A stretch of DNA of 64,000 bases from Siphonodentalium dalli. Its lineage: Eukaryota > Mollusca > Scaphopoda > Gadilida > Siphonodentaliidae. Where the stretch lies: positions 9,750,036 through 9,814,035 of the forward strand of contig CP136069.1 in the NCBI GenBank assembly GCA_032622095.1, written 5' to 3'. The position numbers and the translations under genes are program-made. The notes beneath the pieces were generated by a model. It was not told the DNA's origin. It made no database searches and worked only from the letters and a program-made list of their open reading frames with translations. Each line of letters opens with the position of its first letter. The first letter of the stretch is position 1. Below, piece after piece: positions 43,801-55,660 of the stretch.

Positions 43801-46800
43801 TGTAATGTAATTTATCCATGAACTTGACTGAAAAATTGTGATTCTATCACCATTAGCCACGAAAATGGGACCTCTAAACAGGCAAGTTTGATTTTCGGCG
43901 GACACGAACAAGCGAATTTATTGTCGGCAGTTTCGGCAGTCTGAGGGTTAATTAATCCCGAATTAAACGGAACTACTTTACGATAGTCCGATAGGACTAT
44001 GTTTACTCTATGCATGTTCTCTGAAAAAATAGTGTGAATATTCCCGATAGAACTCTTTTTATCAGACGTTGTGTAACACCTGAAAACATTGAGCAGTTAT
44101 AGCGCAAACCGAAATGTGTTGTCTTGCAAGATATCCCACCGCTTTAGCTAAATTTACCTTCCTACAATATCCATAAAGAGGATCATATATTATATACCCA
44201 CGGTTTTAATTATAGAATATAAAATATATTGGTTTCGCGAATGACCAACTCAGAATTCCGTTAAAATAACAATAACAACCAGCACCTATAACGAACCGTT
44301 TTACTGGACTTGGCCTACTGGTCGCGTAGTTCCGACTTTTAAATAAACGGAATTTCCAACTCTATAAATAAAAGCCCCACAATGCATTCGCCCTGTCCAC
44401 CACGCAATATCAAAATCTCAGCAGCTAGATACACCACAGGTGGCGTAATAAATGCTCTTTATTATTTCCATATCAGGAATACAGTAACAAACAAGACAGC
44501 AGTAAAATAAATGGGGACAAAAAGTTAGTGTAATCATGTATGAAATTTCCAACTGTTAAAATTCTTTATAACAGTTGTGACTCCCACCCCCTCAAAATAC
44601 CTCCATCATTCGATCCCCGTCCCCATCATAATGGGGACAATAATTACTAGTTGGGATACCAGGCAATGGTAACCATGTATTTTAACCTTTATGTTGTAGT
44701 GTAATAATGTATGAAATTTCCAACTACATGTGCATTAACTTTTTTTTACATAAGTTGTGAATCATACACACTCAAAATCTAACTTCCACCCCCACCCCAC
44801 TACACTGTCCCTTCCACTTAAAAACATTCTGGAGATCAAGTTGGCCACAGGTGTTCAGTTATTATACCCCACGTGTCTTGGACTGTTGCCAAATTCACAG
44901 TGCTCCATTAGAGGGCCTGCTTGGACTGTTGCCAAATTTCCAGTACTAATTCATAATTCATAATTTGAGAATAAATTATTGCTGGACTGGATATACAATA
45001 TAACAGCAAAAACTCTCAAAATTATATTAAGTCAGAACGAAAAATTGTAGTTCAAAATAAGGAAATGTCCGATTAAATTTAATTAAATTAAATTAAATGG
45101 ACGGGACCCCTGCTCTTGATTAATGATTTATTTGGTCCAGTTTCTTAAGTCTTGACATTTCAAATTGGTTTATTTGTCATAATTTATCTTTAAACATGGA
45201 TTTGGAAAAATATTACATGGCAATGGAAATATCTGCTACTGCTATCGGGAGTGTGATACAACGCACCCATCTGGATTTTTTTCTGATACCCCCACCCCGC
45301 CCCGCACCCACCCACCCCCCCGTTGTGACCATTACATGTTCTGGTAAATCATTTTCAATAACTTCAATCACGGCGATAGTTATTTAGGTTCTTTCTAAAT
45401 TTTCAACTTATTGCAAATTCCCAAGTCCGCGAAATTACATTGCACATGTCACCCTCTCACCTCAATGAATTGTTGAAAATTTCCAACAAGTACCTCACTA
45501 TTTCCAGTTGTTGGTAATTCCCACCTGATATACCCTATAATAATGGTTCGAAATGTTTTCAAGAACTGAATGTAATTTATGTGTAATATTTTGACGAAAA
45601 GTTGAACAATATATAGTTGGTTCTTGATCTGAACAAACAATATTTTACACTACACATTGATTGTAAAGGACGCCGGTGGTCCCGTCGGTAGAATGCTCGG
45701 GGCATTATGCCGCCATTTGCCATCTAGCGCTGACGAAACTGGTTAAAATGCCGACAAGCGCGGATTCGCGATCCACTCTAAGTGAGGATAATCTGATTCG
45801 TGTATCTGGGCAAGTTTGTCGGCCCCTTTCCGGTGTCGCTATTTCTACACACAGCGGAGTGTTTCTCGGTGAAATTTACTCTCTGCGTAGACTTTCCTCC
45901 TCCCGTAAAACTGACAACGTCGTGACATCCGCATAGGGGGTGAGAAATCCGCACCAACCCTGCCCCGTGATCCCTGTCGAACGGCGACGGCATACAGATA
46001 CCGCTATACAACACGGATACAAGAAAACCATAGTCAGAAATGGTAACGCCACCAAGATCGTATTATTAGTCATAAATATAAATCATAATATAAAATATAT
46101 TGGTTACATGAATGGACCGCCTCAGAATTCCGTTAAGATAAGTAATTCTTCAAATTATTACAATGAACTACGGCTTATAAATTACTGCAGGTTTCTCATT
46201 CGCCACACCAGAATGCTTCTAAATGCGGATCAAAGCTAAGAGTGCGTGGCACAGCCATTGTTCATAGACATTTTACAGATAGCGAGAATGATGCATGCTG
46301 GGAACGAAAGCATCCACAGCAAAGCCATGTGCTTACGGAGGCATGCGTTTATTATAGGGGATTTATGGTGGGCCTATAAAACTAATTATAACTTTGTTAT
46401 CTGTCATAGTTTATGCGTGAAATTTTAAACATATATACCTGGACATCTACCCCTTCCAGAATGTTGAAAAACATTTTCAGTTGCTCATCGTATTTTTATA
46501 GACGAAATAGTCCGAAATTCCAGAAAATTGCGCTAACTGCTCAATGTTTTAATGTGTTACAAAACGTCTGATAAAAATAGTTCTATCGGGAATATTCACA
46601 CCATTTTTTTTCAGAGAACATAGTGTAAATATAGTCCTATCGGGATATCGTAAAGGAGATTAATTAAACCCCTCAGACTGCCGAAACTGACGACATTAAA
46701 TTCGCTTTTTCGTGTCCCGCGGAAATGAAACTTGTCTGTCCATTGATGACGTTATTTATTTGACATAGTATTTTTTTCTTCTGTTGTATTTGAACACTTG

Positions 46801-48069
46801 TTGCACGCGCAGGCTGCACGATCATAATAACTTCAACCGATAAGCGCCGACTGATACCCGCGCAACAGTTTGTCTCAAATAAATTGTTATCAAAACGCAG
46901 GTTTATGGCCGCGGACATAAGCCGATTAAGTGTAATGTAATTTATCCATGAACTTGACTGAAAAATTGTGATTCTATCACCATTAGCCACGAAAATGGGA
47001 CCTCTAAACAGGCAAGTTTGATTTTCGGCGGACACGAACAAGCGAATTTATTGTCGGCAGTTTCGGCAGTCTGAGGGTTAATTAATCCCGAATTAAACGG
47101 AACTACTTTACGATAGTCCGATAGGACTATGTTTACTCTATGCATGTTCTCTGAAAAAATAGTGTGAATATTCCCGATAGAACTCTTTTTATCAGACGTT
47201 GTGTAACACCTTAAAACATTGAGCAGTTATAGCGCAAACCGAAATGTGTTGTCTTGCAAGATATCCCACCGCTTTAGCTAAATTTACCTTCCTACAATAT
47301 CCATAAAGAGGATCATATATTATATACCCACGGTTTTAATTATAGAATATAAAATATATTGGTTTCGCGAATGACCAACTCAGAATTCCGTTAAAATAAC
47401 AATAACAACCAGCACCTATAACGAACCGTTTTACTGGACTTGGCCTACTGGTCGCGTAGTTCCGAGTTTTAAATAAACGGAATTTCCAACTCTATAAATA
47501 AAAGCCCCACAATGCATTCGCCCTGTCCACCACGCAATATCAAAATCTCAGCAGCTAGATACACCACAGGTGGCGTAATAAATGCTCTTTATTATTTCCA
47601 TATCAGGAATACAGTAACAAACAAGACAGCAGTAAAATAAATGGGGACAAAAAGTTAGTGTAATCATGTATGAAATTTCCAACTGTTAAAATTCTTTATA
47701 ACAGTTGTGACTCCCACCCCCTCAAAATACCTCCATCATTCGATCCCCGTCCCCATCATAATGGGGACAATAATTACTAGTTGGGATACCAGGCAATGGT
47801 AACCATGTATTTTAACCTTTATGTTGTAGTGTAATAATGTATGAAATTTCCAACTACATGTGCATTAACTTTTTTTTACAAAAGTTGTGAATCATACACA
47901 CTCAAAATCTAACTTCCACCCCCACCCCACTACACTGTCCCTTCCACTTAAAAACATTCTGGAGATATAGTTGGCCACAGGTGTTCAGTTATTATACCCC
48001 ACGTGTCTTGGACTGTTGCCAAATTCACAGTGCTCCATTAGAGGGCCTGCTTGGACTGTTGCCAAATTC

Positions 48070-48830
48070 ACAATGTTAACTGCAGAGAGGTTGTATGTTA
48101 TTGGAGACGTTCTAATATGACAATAGGCTGGCCTAATTAACGAACCATGCACAGCTAAATACACACAAGCAACTTTTAATCTTCAAACAGATACAATTGT
48201 CGGCCTCCAAAATTCAATATACTTTCTTATATACAAACAAACATTGAACTCATACCATTGTTTCACTTAACCAAAATAGCGAATTTCCCCAAAAGAACGC
48301 ATATAGACTGCGCATGCGCAATTATATTAAAATACCCACAATACACTTCACGAGGCTCACAATGGGTTATAATATTTGTTTTCCAAATTTGTTTTATCTT
48401 CAACTAAAAACAAATAGTCTATCGAAATAACTTTCAAATTAATATTACACGTTTCTATAAATAAGCAAATTAGTATATATAAACAAAGCGTATTTCATTA
48501 ATATTTGACTACAAAAAATACTCGGAACACAACTGTAAATAAACTAACTTGAGACTCTCAGTCACTCACACCGTCACAATCTCAGTCTCACTATCGAGCT
48601 GACACTCAGAACAGCATCCGAAGCCGGAAATTTGGAAATTCGCCATTTTTCTTCAAACAATTTTATTCTTTACAAAATACAAATTATCGGGTTAACATAA
48701 AACCATTCAAAAATTGAAACAAACTTAAATAATAAATAAATTAAACCATAAACTCTTACCATAATTACAGAAAATAAAAGATGGCCGTTACTACAAAAAA
48801 AACAGACATGCGCACTCCAATTAAAATTAC
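48070..48830. other. No gene seen; NRF1-like palindrome
   Basis: The perfect 12-bp palindrome TGCGCATGCGCA at 48309-48320 matches the NRF1 site consensus. Nothing downstream identifies a transcription unit, so its role is unsupported. Confidence 0.35.
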
Positions 48831-49345
48831 CCATAATTCAGTTCACTACACCAGGGGCTCCCAACAGGTTATACAATATTTTCAGGCTATCAGATTATTT
48901 ATATTTTCGACTTTAAGTTTACAATTTGAGCCTGTCCTCACTCTATCGATACGATTTATCATAAACATATTATACACCAGTGGCGTTAACTTTACAACTT
49001 CGGCATCTACGTGATTATATCGGTACGATTCAGTAAGGTACAAACAATCTCCATAAAATACCCACAATTCAGTTCACTACATGCAGGGGCTCCCAATAGG
49101 TTATTCCCATTTATTATGGGCTCCCAATAGGTTATACAATATTTTCAGGCTATCAGATTATTTATATTTTCAACAACATATTATTACACCGGTGACTTTA
49201 AGTTTACAATTTGAGCCTGTCCTGACTCTATCGATAGGATTTATCATATTTTCATAAACGTATTATACACCGCTGGCGTTAACTTTACAATTTCGGCATC
49301 TACGTGATTATATCGGTACGATTGAGTAAGGTACAAACAATCTCC
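48828..49345. repeat. ~250-bp tandem duplication, 2 diverged copies
   Basis: Copy 1 at 48828-49066 and copy 2 at 49067-49345 share GGGCTCCCAA-AGGTTATACAATATTTTC, AATTTGAGCCTGTCCT, GGCGTTAACTTTACAA and TATATCGGTACGATT-type blocks. Copy 2 has a further internal repeat of the GGGCTCCCAATAGGTTAT phrase. The sequence just to the right (49347-49415, TTCGCCCTGT ... GGTGGCGTAATAA) is also found in each 3,130-bp unit (38127-38195). Confidence 0.88.
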
Positions 49346-49415
49346 AAGAATACATTCGCCCTGTACTCCATGCGATATAAAAAAAACAAATGCTAGAAAC
49401 ACCACACTAGGTGGC

Positions 49416-50640
49416 GTAATAAGCCGCTTTCACGTGCTCAGGTTTGGAGACACCAACACACCAATCTCGATGCAGCGCTCGGTACGCTTGTGTCCATAGA
49501 TTGTCATAGATTGTCGTTGATCGCACAACAATGCGCCGATCCCAGATTGCGACCAGGTGGTTTCGCGAAACCGAGTCCTGACATGGAACACCGTGATTAT
49601 TAGGGTGGTCTAGACCTGAGACCATAATTCAGCCGAAAGTGATTCGCCGCTATAAACCGAAAGTAATATCCGAAAAGTAATCCTATTGTGTTATCCATCG
49701 AGTCGGTCCAGGCGATGGATATGACGCTCTACGCCACGGCAATTTCACACTATTTAATGGGGAAGCATATAATACACGGTTTTACTAACAATCATGCCAT
49801 AAAACTATGATTAAAATACTATAATTCATCTCCATTTGAAACATCTGTGTCTCCGGAGGCCATTGAGAAATAGAAAACAGCTGAAATCATAGAAATATTT
49901 CCCCGTTTTTGCTCCCAGAATGCAACAGAAGTCAAACTAAAGTAGAATTTTAAATAGAGGGGGAATAACACTATCTTTAAGATATAGAGTTATTCCCCCT
50001 CCATTGAAAATAATATACTTTTTGCTACAATATTGATTACAAAAATACTTTGGTAACTCAACAAAAACAACATGTTCCAGTTTATTACACCGGATAAGTA
50101 GATAATACAATGTTTTTGAGCTTCCCCTTTCAAATGGTATATACTATGGCATATTTTTTATATATGTGATCTGGGGTTCGAAAGTTAAGTGGGCATTTAA
50201 TGACTATTCCATGTGGTGACTATGCATGTATGTGACAAGAAAAAGATTGTCAATACCCATGCACGAATATGTTTTCCCCAGTAAAATTTCAGCCCAGACA
50301 TGTGGAGTAGTAGTATTTAGTGCTATGAGAAACTGGTTTTGGTATGCATTGCTATACTGGAGTTTTTAGTTTACACGGCTATACTGCGGTTTTAGTATGC
50401 ATGACATTCGCATTCGAGGTGAGTTCATGCAAAATAAGATATTTTGTTAATGGTTTAAACATATTTTATTTGCTCAATGCATATAGTATTACATATATAC
50501 ACACAGGCAAAAGGGATGGGATGACAAGTGCTGCCACTTACAGTAACACCCTCTCCCTATTGTCAAAACACTAAATATATACAAATTAAACACTGACAAG
50601 AGCAAGGAAATATGTTATAACAATATAGCTATGTACAAGT
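49416..50640. other. No gene seen; one strong hairpin
   Basis: At about 49950-50002 an inverted repeat (GAGGGGGAATAACACTATC and the complement of ATATAGAGTTATTCCCCCTC) forms a ~20-bp stem with a short loop. The 72-codon minus-strand ORF at 49407-49625 is not recognised. Confidence 0.45.
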
Positions 50641-50715
50641 TATGACAACTAACAGTATAGAAAGAACTGATGGATTGTTTCACACGTTATGTATGAGAGA
50701 AAGAAGATTGATAGA

Positions 50716-50734
50716 GAGAGAGCGCGAGAGAGAG

Positions 50735-50826
<92 letters not shown>
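50716..50826. repeat. (GA)n microsatellite at the 3' end of the LINE
   Basis: An almost uninterrupted GA tract. Read on the minus strand it is (CT)n, reached ~120 bp after the LINE stop codon, so it may be the 3' tail of that element. Arg-Glu ORFs here are artefacts. Confidence 0.95.
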
Positions 50827-50831
<5 letters not shown>

Positions 50832-50944
50832 ATGTGGATGGTGTCGACAGCTTTACTGGGTTCGACAAATATTTAACGTCAAAGGGGAAATATCATCAAT
50901 TATAGTTAATTCGCTATCATGTTCTTATATTAGCTCTACACATC

Positions 50945-53900
50945 TCAGACATCGAAATTGAAACGTTTTGTTTCTTTAATGAACCGATGCACGTAATTAA
51001 AGATTACAGTATTCATATCGTGACTTATATATGGGTTGCCGAACAAAAGTGTCTCGACTGATATTGTATTCACATCAAAAGGTATCAAACTATTGTATAG
51101 TCTAAGTCTTTCTCTGGCATATAGTGTGCATTCAAAGAAATAGTGGTCAACAGTCTCATCACCGAGACCACAACTGCACAGTTTAGAGTCTATCAAATGG
51201 TTATCTACCTTGTGTTCCCGCAAGTCACTGCATCGACACCGGAGCTGACATTGTATAACATTAAAACGCCGCTTCCCAAATGAGAAATATTTCGGTGGTT
51301 TCAGCACAGGATTTGCGAACTTTAGCTGTTTTTTAAAATCCTCTAGACGAGAGTTTCTGCAATATGGTTCTAGTGCGTTCCATTCTGCGAGACATTTTGG
51401 GGAAAAAGATGAGTCCATTCGTTTGGTGTCGCGGCGGAGAGGGGTAAAATCAGTTGCATTTCTGAGGTCATAATCAGTTATATCGACAAAACGGGGTGGA
51501 AGCAGAGAGACCAGATAATTTGCAGCTTTCTTGTTTACGATGTTATGTAGAACCGACATTCGTTTAGTATATCGTCTGCTTTCTAGGGTATCCCAGCCAA
51601 TTTCTAACATAAGGCGTTCGTGAGACACGGATCGTGTACAACCGGTGACTGTCCTTGCTGCGTCGTACTGAACATCATCTAATTTATCAAGAAGGTATAA
51701 TGGAGCACCAGACCACACTGGGCTCGCATACTCAAGTAAGGGTCGTATGTATGACAGGTAAAGTGTTTCTAGTGAGTTACGATTAAGGATATATTTTAAT
51801 TTTCGTAACTGGGCGAGTCTAGAATTGGCACGATTACATAAATTTTCAATGTGAGTATTCCACGAAAAATCCTCATGCAGATCTAGTCCCAAATGCTTAT
51901 GCGTTTCAGTATACACTAGAGTATTTTGACCCAATGTGATAATTGGCCTCGCTTGGTCGCTGTTTTTAGCGAAAAACATAAGTTTTGTTTTGGAGGAATT
52001 AAATGTGACCAGCCAATTATTAGCTCACTCGTTAATTTCAAGCATGTCCTGATTAATAGTTCGTTCTACTAGTTGCAAGTCTTTATGGCTTTGAAATAGA
52101 CAGGTGTCGTCGGCGTAAAGTCGCGTTTTGGAGGTAACTTTATCCCCAATATCGTTGATATACATCAAAAATAACACAGGCCCCAGTACATATCCTTGAG
52201 GAACGCCAGCCGCAATTCTTTCGAATTGGGATGTTTCAGAATTTAATCGAACTCTTTGTGATCGACCACTAAGGTAGCTTTGAAACCACTTTAGCAGAAT
52301 ACCATTTATTCCGTATCTGTTCATCTTTACAATAAGCCCATCATGCCAAACTTTATCGAAGGCCTTTGATACATCACAAAATACAGCACATGTCATAAGG
52401 TCATCATCAATAGCCTTAAGTAAATTATGAAATATTTCAATTAATTGACCCTCAGTACTATGGTTGGGCAGGAAACCTGATTGGTGTTCGTACAAAAGGT
52501 TGTTTTTGTTTAGGTGATCAAGGAGTTTTTTTAAAACGATTTTTTCGAAAACTTTACTCAACACGCTAAGTAACGACACGGGCCTGTAATTGTTGGGGTT
52601 ACTAGGGTCACCCTTTTTGGGGATGGGTACAACCTCCGCTTTCTTCCATTCAGATGGGAATACAGATGTTTCTAGTGAGAGTTTAAACAAGATATAAAGG
52701 GGTTTGCTCACTGTAGAATGTGTTTCCTTCAGCATACGATAGCTGATAATGTCGGGTCCGCTCGCCTTATTTGTGGGCAACTGTCTTAGTATGGTAGTAA
52801 TGTCATCTTGGCAAATTTGTATATAGGATAATGTTTTGTCTGTTCGATATGCGAAATCAGGTATCTTCGATCCATTAACTTTGAGTGTACTATTCTCAAC
52901 AAATATACGATTCAAGAATTCTGCCTTTTGTAGGTCGTCATTATATAAATTATCTTGGTATACAAGTGGAGGTATCTGTTTGTTTTGCGATGTATTCATA
53001 AATTGTTTCACGATATGCCAAAACTGTTTTGGTTGCGTATTTACAGACAAAGACTCGCCAAGGTTCGACATGTATTCTTTTTTGGCGTACTGTTTCGCGT
53101 TATTCACCTTGTTTCTCAAAATTTTAAATTTGTTCCAATCACTTTGCAAATTAGTTCTAAGGGCTTTCTTTCTCAACCGATCACGTTGTCTTAACAATTG
53201 TCTCACTTTGCCGTCAAACCATGGTTTATCACGGGGTCGTATTGTGACATGATTATGAGGAATATACAATCGAGCTATTTCGAAATACTTTTGCATAAAT
53301 TTATCAAGGCACGTATTCACATCAACACTAGAGTTCGCCGACAATATATCGGACCATTTTGTTGCAGCTATTTCAGCGTTCATTCCATGAAAGTTTGCAC
53401 GGGAATAGTTCCATACGGATCTTTTCCTAACGGGAGGCTCTTGAGTTTGCATTACAATTTCAACAGATGTAGCGTAATGATCGGACAATCGAAGATTTGT
53501 TACAGTCGGATTCATGAAGTTCGTCTCGTCGCTAACTAAAATCGGATCTATAAGGGTTTGGGTTGTACATGTGACTCGAGTGGGTTCCGTAATAACATTA
53601 TGTAACTTGAATTTTGCTGTTATTTTTTGCAATGGGCCGATCTTCTTCAACATATCACAGTTTAGGTCCCCAACTATCACCAGAGCTGGGTTATATTCCA
53701 GGGCAGTTTCAATTTTTTCTTCCAATTTCTGCCAGTAGTCTGGCAGGCATTCCCTTTCTGATCTATATGTCATACATAGGATAAATGTTTTATTTGTCCC
53801 CACTTCAAACCATAAAATATCGTCATTAAACTCTAGCCTATCCAAACGACGGAATCCAGTTGTATTAGAAAAATATGCAATTATACCACCACCATAGTCT

Positions 53901-54295
53901 GATCTATCTTTACGAATTGGAGGTTGAAAACCAGAAATCGCGAGTTTTTCTGATGAGTAATGTTCACTGAGGTGGGTTTCAGTAAAACACAGAATATCAA
54001 AATCGTCGACATCGTCTTCGAATTTTTCAATCTTGTGCCTGATACTGCGGATATTACAATGCAAAATTGATATGGTACGTATCGGCTGGTGCATGGGACC
54101 GGGGTTAGGACTTACATCACCTGCAATTAAGAGAAGGCATAGAAGAAGTGATGCAACAGCAAGATTACGGAAGCAAAGGTTACGTGATCTTCGGAATTTC
54201 CGGTGTAATTTAATTTGTTTAAGAAAGCTAACAGAAGACATGAACAGATAGTGCGCTCCGATTGCTGATCTATACACACATATATCAACTCCCAT
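50945..54295 (-). pseudogene. CR1/L2-like LINE ORF: 2A-like peptide, APE endonuclease and reverse transcriptase, one in-frame stop
   Basis: A 1,117-codon minus-strand frame, broken only by TGA at codon 757 (52022-52026) where the context INE-ANNWLVTFN points to a lost Trp. N-terminus: hydrophobic stretch 44-58, then GDVSPNPGP at 59-67, a 2A-like ribosome-skipping sequence known at this position in CR1/L2-type LINEs. Endonuclease ~76-282: N81, E106 (FTETHL), D210 and N212 (GDLNCD), D250, S271-D272-H273. Reverse transcriptase ~545-760: D641 (CDVSKAFD), PQG at 699-701, YADD at 727-730. The C-terminal half carries a Cys/His cluster (CRCSD ... CSCG ... HYFFEC). No RNase H and no separate ORF1 are seen. 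The length is close to a full single-ORF element, and apart from the stop no frameshift is present, so it is a young copy or carries a sequencing error. Confidence 0.92.
54095..54121 (-). other. 2A-like ribosome-skipping motif GDVSPNPGP
   Basis: Codons 59-67 of the LINE ORF. The canonical 2A core is D-x-E-x-N-P-G-P. Here Asp, Asn-Pro-Gly and Pro are present but Glu is Ser. A leucine-rich hydrophobic run precedes it, as in the 2A signal-like N-termini described for non-LTR elements of sea urchins and other invertebrates. Confidence 0.75.
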
Positions 54296-55330
54296 GACTA
54301 ATATTACAGTAAAATAACAGACAGATTAGACCAGCAATACAGGAGCACCGTATCTGTTGGTATGTGTTTATAATGTTCCATCGATATATCTCGTTCAAGA
54401 AAGTGTCGACACACACAGAGAAGTGGGGAAAGACATAGAAGAGAGCAAACAGAAGAAACAATCCTTTGTGAAAATACATTATAGCAAAAAAAAAAAAAAT
54501 TGAATGAAATTCCGGACCCCGAGTAGTGTCAGGGATGTTTATAGAGTGGGGTATACTAATTACTAATGTGAAATAATAATAATTGATATTTGTAAATAAT
54601 TAATAGAAGAATGTCGATTAGAACAAATGAGTGACTTGTAAATGTTTTCTCAAAATGTGTTGTCCGGATTGTTAAAATGATTTTGTCCGCTTTCTGTTTT
54701 GCAGTTGGATCCTAATTTTTGAATTGCCAAAGAAAAACAAAAATATATCAACTTCCTTTTAGGTACATCTTTGCGGAAAATGATGACGCTTTTTCCTAAA
54801 AAAGAGCTCGAAATGTCTTTGTAAAACACGATTTCAAGGAATAAACGGATCGAATATAATGATTTTGTGTTAGTTATGACTTTATGCCGGCTAGCCTTTC
54901 TCAAATGGTCACCATAAAGATAATGGAGTATAGAATATTCATGTTTTGCATTTCATTCTAATTTCTGCAGCTGTTCAATACGTCACTGACCACAGTCCCT
55001 GGCCACTACAAACAAGTACTAGCCCTATTAGTGTATGTACAAGGTCTAATTCCTATTTAGAGTGGCCAAGTACTGTGAACTCTTCTATTTTGGCTAAATA
55101 TAATAGTAAGATTTGTGCGTGACCAGAATTATTTTCCATTTTAATCAAGTGTTCAATTAAATTTAAGTCTAATAAATTAAAATAAGTACTTGATAAAAAA
55201 AATTCATGCTGACCGCACCAAGATAGTGTTCTTTGAGGAGAAACACATGAACCGAAATGGTGGACCACTCGCCTGGGCTCATGGACCACCAACCCGGCAC
55301 CAACATAACTTCTCTCGAACATCACTGGCA
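54296..55330. other. LINE upstream region and unannotated sequence
   Basis: About 54296-54500 is probably the LINE 5'UTR, ending near a run of 13 A at 54487-54499. The remainder has no recognisable gene. Short minus-strand ORFs (54650-54904, 55053-55457) have no domain. Confidence 0.45.
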
Positions 55331-55488
55331 CTAGATCACGCCATGAATCCCCAATGCCCGCAGAGACCATACTCCACCGGTGGTCAGTACAAATCCTGGG
55401 CAACCTAAAAAGCTCCCAGACCCTGCACCGGCGGAATATGATCCCTACGGGTGCCAATCAAAGTAGAGATCATGCCATGATGGTCTAC
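55331..55488. mobile_element. Short foldback MITE related to 17022-17500
   Basis: The left end CTAGATCACGCCATGAATCC and the right end GATCATGCCATGATGGTCTA share the termini of the intron 3 MITE, and internal blocks CACCGGTGG/CACCGGCGG and GGAATATGATCCCTACGG pair with each other. The long central part of the relative is missing. Confidence 0.65.
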
Positions 55489-55615
55489 ACTGGCACAGTC
55501 AACTCCCAGCCTTGCATAATGTACAGTTATGCTCCAATTAATTAATTAATCGACTCCACAACCACAACAGAATCACGGGCAACCCCCCAGGACCTAGCCG
55601 GAAATATGGCCCGCC

Positions 55616-55660
55616 GCCATTCGTCGGAAAGCTCTCGGCGAGAGCTTTCCGACGAATGGC
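55616..55660. repeat. Perfect 45-bp palindrome with a one-base loop
   Basis: The 22-bp arms GCCATTCGTCGGAAAGCTCT plus CG and their exact complement flank a single G at 55638. No mismatches. Confidence 0.97.

Larger units (their letters stand above)
35559..48069. repeat. Macrosatellite-like array: 4 tandem copies of a 3,130-bp unit
   Basis: Units start at about 35559, 38682, 41812 and 44942. Every landmark recurs at exactly +3130 (for example CCCCACCCCGCCCC at 35910, 39040, 42170 and 45300). Only about ten substitutions and one 7-bp difference (an extra TTCATAA at the second and later junctions) separate the copies. Copies 3 and 4 share two variants (AAGAACTGAA, GGTTAAAATG) against copies 1 and 2. 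Copies 1 and 4 share others (CACCTTAAAAC, TTACAAAAG), which suggests exchange between copies. No ORF above 122 codons is present and none is recognisable. Confidence 0.97.

Noticed and set aside
35806..47145. ORFs repeated at 3,130-bp intervals (63-122 codons) as a conserved gene family
   Set aside because: Conservation reflects recent DNA duplication. The largest ORF lies in the loop of a foldback element, and none shows a recognisable domain.
48309..48320. NRF1-like site as a promoter
   Set aside because: A single 12-bp palindrome without an adjacent gene or CpG-rich context is not enough.
52022..52026. TGA at codon 757 of the LINE as recoded selenocysteine or readthrough
   Set aside because: The context is a conserved Trp position one base from TGG and no SECIS-like structure is seen. 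A simple nonsense change or sequencing error is more likely.
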